From the NCBI RefSeq assembly GCF_024679245.1, contig NC_090182.1:35735047-35799046 (forward strand): DNA of 64,000 nucleotides, read 5' to 3'. The position numbers were made by a program, and so were the translations under genes. Shown here one piece after another: positions 56,262-64,000 of this stretch (position 1 is the first letter of the stretch; each line of letters starts with the position of its first letter). Source of the stretch: Pseudorasbora parva (lineage: Eukaryota; Chordata; Actinopteri; Cypriniformes; Gobionidae). The notes below the pieces were generated by a model. It was not told where the DNA came from. It saw only the letters and a program-made list of their open reading frames with translations, and did no database searches.

Positions 56262-58540
56262 ACCTTTGTCTCAATAAAACTGAACGAAACTTTTTCAGAA
56301 ACTATCAAAAATATGCCATTACAAAAGAAGAAAAACACATTGTAAAATGAATGAACTCAGTCGCACAAATGTAACAGGATATTCAGTATGCTTCATTCTT
56401 TGTTAATGTTTTTCAAAAATTCATTTTCCCAAATCGTGAATGCATTGCCAAAGATTTTGCTTACGTTTCTCAGTTTTTTCTTTGCTCTTTTGACACAAAC
56501 CTCTTGTGGGGACAGGCTTACAGTGATCTACTCTGATTGGATAAAAGGCTTTTGATGGACAGACCCTCTATGACCTGTGCATATTGGAATGATCTTGCGG
56601 TGCGTATTAGTTTGTCTTAAAGATGAGCTCTCAGGAGAGACATGGAGCGGTGGTGGCTTCATCTTCATTATCTTCTTCACTTGCTTGTTCTTCAAGGCAG
56701 CAATAAATTTGTGATATTGAAGTAACCAATACTACCGATACAAGTTGTATCCATGTACAGTGTGCAACAGTTCGTTGCGGGTTATGTCCCCACCACTTTT
56801 TGAAAGATTGAAACATCTTGTTGCACAGATGAACCTATAACTAATACAAACAAAACATCTCTGGTTAACTAGAAGAGCATCATTTCATTAGTTTGTTAAA
56901 TAAGAGGCAATCTGGCATTAGTTGCCGCTGTTATCAGTGGCGCGTGCATGTGCAGTCTACACACAGACGAGCACTTTAATCGCCTACCGCCGTTGCAGAG
57001 ACTTTCTATTTGTTCTGGTGAAGTCATGAAATAAAATGCATTTAAAAAACTGTCCCTGCTCTTGATATACAACCACCGATGATCAGTAGCCTATAATTAA
57101 ACATGCAATAATTAAACATGAGGTTTATATTAGCTAATAAATTAACTATTTAATTGATTTTTGGACATCTTAATATCCCCCCCCCCCCCGCGCCACACAC
57201 ACACACACACACACACACACGTCCCACCCACTTTTTAAAACAAAGTTACGCCACTGTTGATATACATAAAACGTTTTTAAATAATTAATGTGTCAAATAA
57301 AGCCAGAACTGTTGCACACTGTAGGCTACATGGATACAGATATTATTGGTTACTTCAATAACACAAACTTATTGCTGCCTTGAAGAACAAGTGGGTGAAG
57401 ATGATGAAGATGAAGCCACCGCCGCTCCATGTCTCTCCTGATGCTGCGTTCAAACCGCACGCGAATGACGCAAATAAATCACGCTATTCGCGCGAAGTTG
57501 GACGCGTGAACAATTTGAATCCATTCGCTTCATTCGCGCGTGAAATTCGCTTCATTCGCGTGTAACATTCACTACACAACAGACGCGAATTCGCGTTATG
57601 GGAGGGGGTTCTGCCAGACAGCGGCAGTCGGCAGAAGGACTATCCGAGTTAAGGCTGCTCTCACCGGGGTTGATGAGCGCTGAGCTGCGGTGATCGCCTG
57701 GGTCTCACACCTCCGAAAACACCAGATCAAATTTTCAAATAGGAGCTCTCTTAATAAATAAATCACATATTAGAGCTTTAAACAACTACATTCTCACCTG
57801 AAAAACTATTAAAAGTACATTTTGTGACACAATACAGTAGTATTTTTAAATTACTCTGGCCTCGGGGTTCCCCTATGGGTTTCCCATCCGTCACTTCAGC
57901 ATGTGACAGCAGTAAGCAGGCTCCTCATTGGTTAAAGCTGCGCAAATATCTGCCAAAGTTCAGATTTTTCAACTTGCGCGAATCACGCGTTCAAAGCGCT
58001 CAATTCGCATGATCATTGCCGCGTCATTCGCGCAAATCGCACCATTCACGCTGCAGAAAACCTATTCGCGACTCTGCATTGACTTAACATGTAAATCACT
58101 CGCGCAAATCGCGTCATTCGCGTGCGGTGTGAACGCAGCATGAGAGCTCATCTTAACGAACTAATACAAAGCACCGCAAGATCATTCCAATATGTGCAGG
58201 TCAGAGAGCACCAGTTCATAAAAAAGCTCTTTATCCAATCAGAGTAGATCACTGTTAAGCCCGCCCCCACGAGAGGTTTGTGTCAAAAGAGCTAACGAAA
58301 AACTGAGAAACGGAAGCGAAATCTTTGGCAATGCATTCACAATCCACAATTTGCGAAAACAAATCTTTGAAAAACATTAAGAAAGAATGAAGCATACTGA
58401 ATATCCTGTTACATTTATGCGACTGAGTTCATTTTTTTCATTTTCAATGTGTTTTTCTTCTTTTGTAATGGCATATTTTGATAGTTTCTGAAAAAGTTTT
58501 GTTCAGTTTTATAAAGTTTTGTTCAGTTTTATTGAGACAA
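56262..58540. mobile_element. Large inverted-repeat (foldback) element
   Basis: The left arm, about 56262-56775, is inverted at 57315-57438 plus 58144-58540. Shared landmarks include TTTGTCTCAATAAAACTGAA, AACAGGATATTCAGTATGCT and TGATCTTGCGGTG. ATGTAATT at 56254-56261 and 58541-58548 may be an 8-bp TSD. A central 0.5-kb spacer holds C and CA runs at 57177-57220 and possible hAT-like ends (CAGTGGCG at 56936, CGCCACTG near 57250). The right arm is interrupted by a MITE at 57442-58140. Confidence 0.75.
57442..58140. mobile_element. MITE with 3-bp TSD in an inverted-repeat arm
   Basis: Termini TGCTGCGTTCA and TGAACGCAGCA, extending as ACCGCACGCGAATGACGC inverted repeats; TSD TGA at 57439-57441 and 58141-58143. 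Collapsing it gives CTCCTGAGAGCTC, exactly the complement of the uninterrupted left arm near 56625-56640. The interior is rich in TTCGCG motifs. PIF/Harbinger-like by TSD length, but TGA is not the usual TWA. Confidence 0.85.
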
Positions 58541-58548
58541 ATGTAATT

Positions 58549-59559
58549 CCATATTGGTGACTAAATGATTAAAATGATTTAATCGTGATTAAAACACTTT
58601 TTACACTCTAAGTAGTTTACCTAATACAGTATAAAAACATACTTTATAAAAAGTTGGTTTCCAATTTTATTTTTCTGAAAGTCATGAAAAGGAATGGATG
58701 GGTGGTGTCCGCATAAAGCCAGTGGCTCCTAGATTCATCACAGAGATGCGATTACAGTGCTGCGACTTTGTTTTGAACTATTCTATTTGGCTAAATAGAG
58801 TACAAATGGGCAATATGGTGTCTAAAATTTAAGGCACTTAATATCAAATTGTTTAGTAAACTTGTATAAAATAAATATCACATTTATGATATAAATATAG
58901 ACTCACATGCAGTGAAAGCATGCACCCGCACTAGTTCAATCTTCAAGACTACAGTAGTGTATGCAAACAAACACTCTCTGGGTGTGTGTGAGGGATATAT
59001 TATAATGTCAGATCGCACAGTTAAAACAACAATTACGATATTATCGCAGACAATATATATCACACACCCCTGTTGGACACTTTATTTTTATTTAAAATTA
59101 AATGCCTCTCCAAGCTGATAAGAGAAAGGTTGGGAGAAGAAAGAGATTGCGATCTGTGCTGGATGGGGTGAAAATCGTGTTTGCGGGAGCACTGTGGTGC
59201 AATCGAAAAGCGCACTTTCACTTTCACTTTCACAAGTGCTCAAGCCCCCCCGGCCACCCCTCTTGTGCACGCCACTGGCTCTAATATTTACACATGGATG
59301 CAAATCAACTTTCTCCTGCCGCAGCTGTATAATTTCTTGTCAAGACACTTGTCCAATCAGCGGTCAGTATTCCATTAACTGTGTCATTTCCGGTGTGTGG
59401 TACATTCCCTTTCCGTTCAGAATGGGTCATTGTAAATTAGTTTTGGGACTGGTAAAATGTTTTGCATCTTGTTAATTTGTTTTCTTAAATGTAAATTTGT
59501 TTTCTCCTTGGTAAAAGTGTTTTGCCCATGTAATTGTGTTTTATAATGTAAAGTATAGT
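58549..59559. other. No gene recognised
   Basis: AT-rich. TTGTGCACGCCACTG near 59263-59277 may be one end of a hAT element; no partner end or TSD was confirmed. Confidence 0.35.
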
Positions 59560-60040
59560 ACCGGAGTATGCCCTATAGGCAAACTGCATAGGGTCAAATG
59601 CTTGCTCAGCTTGTCTTATACAGTCTCTGTCTTTACTAGCTTTTCAAACGATTTCATTAATAAAGAATTGAGGGCAATTGGCCTAAGGTCATTTAATGCC
59701 ATAGGACAATTATTTTTAGGAACCAGAATAATAACAGCCTGCTTCCATGTTAGGAACATGTTGTAGATAAAAAGAAATACTAAAAATATCACAGAAAATG
59801 TAACTTAATTGCCCTGCACAGTATTTCAATAATTTGTCACATAAATTGTCTGGATGAGGACTTTTAGAAAAAGAAAAGATTTTTCAACTGCTCTCCGTTC
59901 TAGGATGTGATGATGAATATCTTCAAATGTACATCTCAATTCCCCAGTTTCAATCTTAAAATCAAACCATTCAAATATCAAATCAAAAATATTTAGTGCA
60001 TTGGCGAGTTCACTGTTTGACCTATAACCATCCATGTCAA
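59560..60040 (-). pseudogene. Rex1-group LINE reverse transcriptase remnant
   Basis: The minus strand, read across stops and shifts, gives SPHPDNLCDKLLKYCAGQL, a decayed PIPVPK-type region, RPVALTS-like traces and FDPMQFAYRA near 59590. This is the same N-terminal RT order as in the LINE at 17013-18398. Heavily decayed. Confidence 0.5.
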
Positions 60041-60729
60041 TATTAGTTCTAATGGAGAAGAGAAAGATGGCGCCGATAGTAATGGCATGCCATCTACTCC
60101 TCTGTTGTTTTCACTTGTTTCTTGGTCTGTTTGTGTGTTCACATTCGTTGTCTATAATAAGTCAAAATGGGCTTATAGCATCGCTGTTAGACTGAGCTCC
60201 TGCATGGCTTCTCAAATGGCACATCATCCTGGTCTGGATGTTGCGTGGCCGGAGCTGGATCGCGGCTTTTACATCTCACGGCGTTCTCTCGAAATTCCTT
60301 ATCAATGGATTGTGCCTCTGTCAGCGGATACAAATAAAATTATACAAAATTATACAAATAAAATGTATGAATTAGGGCTTATTTAATTCTATAAACTATA
60401 ATACTGATATGCCAACATTGTAGCTATATGATAAATGAAAATAAGCTGATAACATCACAGTTTTCTCCTGAACGACTGTACAGCCAAATCTAATTTTGTT
60501 GCAATATTATCCTGTTTGACACTGTGAAGCTGCTTTGACACAATCGTGATTGTAAAAGCGCTATATAAATAAAGTTGATTGATTGATTGATTGATACGTT
60601 ATGACAGCCTCTTCGCAGACGCTCACCTCGTTTTCGGCGCGGTGGGGTGGACTATCATTATCTTCGTCCGCTGTATCGGGCTTAACATATCGTCTCACAA
60701 CAGGTCGTTGACTCATCTTCAATCAAAAT

Positions 60730-61846
60730 GGCTGTAGTAAACTCGAGGTCGCTTGGAAACAAGACGTTTATTCTTAACGACTTTATTAACTCTGGCAACT
60801 TAGATTTTTTATTTCTGACTGAGACCTATCTGTCGGAGATAATAGTCCTTTCTCTGAACTTATCCCTTCTTAATTATATATATATATTTTAGAGACAGTT
60901 TTTGTTGCCGAATAATAGAAACAGACACTTTCACAAGCTTTGAAGTTCAACTATTTACATTGGACTCAAAGAACTAATTGGTGGTACCAGTGGTTTATCG
61001 TCCACCAAAATCAAATACAATTTTTATTAATGGGTTCTCGGAATTCCTAGGTGGCATACCCCTAAATTTGAGAAAATTCTATTTTTTGGTGATTTTAATA
61101 TTCACGTTTGTTGTGACTCCACAGTATTAGCGAAAGAGTTAATTAATCTCATTGATGGTTGTGATTTCTCTCAATGGGTGAAAGAACCAACACACGCACA
61201 AGGTCATATTCTAGACTTGATACTTACACATGGCCTTTCTATTTCAGACATTAATATTGGTGATTTAACTTTTTCGGATCATAGGCCTATTATGTTTTCT
61301 GCTTATATTTCCTGTCATACTACTGAAATCACTAGACCTGCGAAATAGTCACGTGTTGGCTTATTTGGCCCAACCACTGTTGTACATTTTTCAGCAGCAT
61401 TCAATAAGGCCTGTCATCTGCTTTCTGTTGATTATCTTACTACTGTGTTAAATGTGGATGAGCTTCTTAACATGTTTAATTATGTATGCACCAGTGTGTT
61501 AGATAGTGTTGCCCCTTTGAATCTAAAAAAACATAAAAACAAAGTTGAACCATGGCTAAACAGCGAGATTCGTAGTTTAAGACAAGCCTGCAGAAGAGCA
61601 GAATGCAGGTGGAAAAAGGATAAACTCCAAATATCCTATGAAATCCTACGGAACTCATTAATTGTATATCAAAAAGCGGTGAAAGTTGTCAAATCTGCAT
61701 ATTTTTCTGAGATAATTTCCAATAACACAAATAATTCTAGGACTCTATTTAATGTATTGAATTCTGTTTTTAATCCAACAAGTAATAATTATTTAGTGGA
61801 GTCTTCTTCTTTGTGTAAGGGAGGTTTTGAGATTTTTTGTGGATAA
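60730..61846 (+). pseudogene. L2-like endonuclease and linker remnant
   Basis: Frames across this stretch give LDFLFLTETYLSE, VVYRPPKSNT, FFGDFNIHVCCDST, LDLILTHGLSISDI and FSDHRPIMFSAY, the APE endonuclease series of L2/CR1-type LINEs. The frame at 61445-61846 is the helical linker, with KVEPWLNSEIRSLRQACRRA. Stops and shifts near 60890, 61340 and 61846. Confidence 0.78.
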
Positions 61847-62100
61847 AATAGATTCAATGACCCTGCAGAAGTTTTGATTTCCACTAGTTATCTAAATTCA
61901 TTTGAGCCGATTACTATGCTTGGTTTAATGGATTCAGTTGTTAAGCTGAAGCCTTCTACTTCTGCTCTCGATATTGTTCCTACCCAATTTTTAACAGGTA
62001 TTTGATAGTTTTGGGGACTGGATTCTTGTAATTATAAATAAGAGCCTTCTTTCTGGGTCTGTTCCTGCTTTTTGTAAACAAGCTTTGGTTTAAACCTCTG

Positions 62101-63408
62101 TTGAAAAATCCAAACCTGGACACAACTGTCCTATCACATTTTAGGCCAAATTCTAATTTACCGTTTATTGCAAAAATTTTAGAGAAAGCTGTGTTTTTGC
62201 AATTAAATCGTTTTTTAGAAACTAACAGTATTCTAGAAAAATTCCAGTCTGGTTTTATGAAAAATCATAGTACTGAGTCTGCACTTCTAAGAGTTCTGAA
62301 TGATATTGTATTACTAGTTGATTCTGGGAACGCAGTAATTTAAGTACTCTTAGATTTGAGTGCAGCGTTTGATACAGTGGACCATAGCATTCTTTTATCA
62401 CACATTGAAAAGTCTGTGGGAATCCAAGGCACTGCTCTTAGCTGGTTCAGATCTTATCTGAGTAATAGAAACTTTTCAGTAGGTATTGGTCATGCTACTT
62501 CATCTGTAGCATCTCTTACCTGTGGTGTTCCTCAAGGGTCTATTTTGGCTCCCATTTTATTTTCCCTTTACATGCTTCCACTAGGTTCAATTTTTAGGAA
62601 GCATGGAGTGTTGCAGACAACACCCAAATCTATTTACCCCTAAAACATAATGCATGGCTTAGAAACATTGCTTGCATGCTTAGCGGATGTACAATCTTGG
62701 ATGTCTTTGAATTTGTTGCATCTAAATGAGTGTAAGACTGAAGCAATTGTCTTTGGGCCCTCAGTGGGAAAAGGAAATCAAAATCTTAACTGTGGTAAAC
62801 TAAACTCGTATAGTAAACCAACAGTCAATAATTTGGGAGTTGTTCTTGATTTGTCCCTTAAATTTGACAAACATATAAATTGGGTAGTAAAATCATGTTT
62901 TTTCCATCTTAAACTACTGTCTAAAGTCAGATCTTTCCTATCTTTTAAAGATCTCGAAAGAGTTATACATGCCTTTGTTTTATCTTGCTTGGACTATTGT
63001 AACTCTTTGTATATCGGATTACCCCAGTCCTCGATTGCAAGGCTTTAGATGGTCCAAAATGCTGCGGCTAGGTTTTTAACTAAGGTTCGTAAACAAGAAC
63101 ACATTACTCCGGTATTAGCATCTCTTAATTGGTTACCAGTGCATTAAAGAGTTGAATTTAAAATTTTGTTGTTTGTGTTTAAGTTGTTAAATAATCTGGC
63201 ACCTGCATATTTGTCAGATCTTTTGATTGTAAATAAGTCAGTAAGATGTTTGCGATCCTCAGACAGTATTACATTGGCATATCCTAGAACAAGATTGAAG
63301 TTGCGAGGTGACCGTGCGTTTTCAGTGGCTGGTCCCAGGATATGGAATAGTCTTCCAATATCTGTGAGGTCTGCATCATCGATATATGAATTTAAATCAA
63401 AGTTATAG
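62101..63408 (+). pseudogene. L2-like reverse transcriptase remnant
   Basis: The frames show FIAKILEKAVFLQLNRFLET, SGFMKNHSTESALLRVLNDI, then LDLSAAFDTVDHSILLSHI with a stop before it, CGVPQGSILAPILFSLYMLP, and near 62605 a damaged active site reading VADNTQIYLP in one frame, where YADD would be expected. RT thumb-like sequence NNLGVVLDLSLKFDKHI and the terminal LKLRGDRAFSVAGPRIWNSL follow. Damage to the catalytic box plus frameshifts make it dead. Confidence 0.82.
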
Positions 63409-63610
63409 TCATACTTTTTAAATCAAGCATTCCATTCATTATAACTCATGGTTTATTTTTAAGCTTAAATTTATTGATGTATTTTTTAAATTCTTTTTAT
63501 TGTTTTGTTTATATTATTATGTATTATTCTTATTTGTATTACTGTTCTTTGTACAGCACAGTAGTCAAATTTTGTTGTGTTTATTTGTGCTTTATAAATA
63601 AATAAATAAA

Positions 63611-64000
63611 ATTAAATGGAATAATCAGACTTTTCTGTATGCCTACTATATATTTTTCATACCAGACCATGCAGAACCAATAGCCTGTCCTGTCTCATAT
63701 GCACATGTGGGTTTTGTTATAGTGTCTATCTACTTCTGTCATTGTCTGCGTCTGAAACCTGTAAAATGCTGCCTTCGGAGGACACATTTGAAGGCAGGAA
63801 TGCATAAAGCCACGTCCGAATCTAATGTTTGCTTCACTTCCTGCCCTTCTGAGATACCTTCATCTGATCCATTTTTGAAGGCAGCATACATGTGTCCTTC
63901 GCTGACTTTGATATCCCACAATCTTGTGCTTTCCATTCAGTGACAGTTGAGCTTGGAAAATAAGATGGCGTCCGAAAGTTGCGTTTGCTTCTCAGTTTGT
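63611..64000. other. No gene recognised
   Basis: Sequence after the LINE tail. ATGCTGCCTTCGGAGGACAC and later blocks look like a common fish repeat, but I cannot name it. Confidence 0.3.

Larger units (their letters stand above)
60060..63610 (+). mobile_element. L2-like LINE, decayed
   Basis: Starting near AAGATGGCGCCGATAG, a 5' region leads to endonuclease (about 60730-61330), linker (61445-61846) and RT (62090-63410) segments, ending with an AAATA-rich tail near 63590-63610. The stretch 60385-60598 is a different LINE-type 3' end, with TATATAAATAAAG and a (TTGA)n tail, probably inserted into this 5' region. Many frameshifts and stops. Confidence 0.78.

Noticed and set aside
56936..57252. 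hAT element from CAGTGGCG to CGCCACTG inside the foldback spacer
   Set aside because: Ends match over 8 bp only and the flanking 8-mers are not the same, so no TSD supports it.
58715..59277. hAT element from CCAGTGGCTC to the CGCCACTGG end
   Set aside because: The terminal match stops after a few bases and no TSD is visible.

Overview
The window looks like intergenic DNA from a bony fish, most likely a cyprinid (zebrafish, carp or goldfish type). I base this on the mix of element families: many hAT elements with 8-bp target-site duplications (TSDs), Tc1, piggyBac, DIRS-like, L2/Rex1-group and L1-like LINEs, two Ty3/gypsy elements, TTAA-flanked MITEs, and GATA/GA microsatellites. This is family recognition, not a database search. 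I found no intact host gene, tRNA, rRNA or CRISPR array. Almost every long reading frame belongs to a transposable element or a broken multicopy gene.

Layout. 1-1.5 kb: unassigned. 1.5-5.3 kb: an AT-rich MITE interrupted by a 3.1-kb hAT with a broken transposase. 5.3-6.9 kb: a dispersed repeat and a Rex1-like LINE fragment (minus). 6.9-19.9 kb: remains of two neighbouring minus-strand genes, a C2H2 zinc-finger/transposase-like protein (19.9 to 15.5 kb) and a PB1-domain SAMD3-like protein (8.2 to 6.9 kb). These are split by a Rex1-like LINE (16.6-18.4 kb) and a TTAA-flanked palindromic MITE (8.5-15.5 kb). The MITE holds a gypsy element (8.9-15.1 kb), which holds a hAT MITE (12.2-13.8 kb), which holds a PIF/Harbinger-like MITE (12.8-13.4 kb). 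20.9-24.05 kb: two foldback elements, one of them a 1,144-bp palindrome built from short palindromic units. 24.2-29.2 kb: two minisatellite-like blocks (about 220-bp and 145-bp units), a second copy of the first MITE, and an L1-like LINE tail. 29.8-33.3 kb: truncated Tc1 and TTAA MITEs. 35-38.7 kb: a hAT MITE in a palindrome, an L2 scrap and a decayed DIRS element. 38.7-48.3 kb: an L2 LINE whose 3' side is cut by a young gypsy element with Gmr1-type domain order (integrase before reverse transcriptase). 48.5-50.9 kb: a three-exon piggyBac transposase gene with two frameshifts. 52.6-53.5 kb: probable DIRS gag remnant. 56.3-58.5 kb: a large inverted repeat with a MITE in one arm. 59.6-63.6 kb: decayed LINEs.

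The elements do not form a pathway. Their relations are stratigraphic: in many cases the TSDs are still visible, so the order of insertion can be read. Three things deserve most attention. First, the paired minus-strand genes may be two genes of one mobile element. Second, the Gmr1-like gypsy has 808-bp LTRs that differ at only two positions I could find, and its capsid region resembles the SCAN domain. Third, the 22.9-24.05 kb element is a palindrome made of palindromes.
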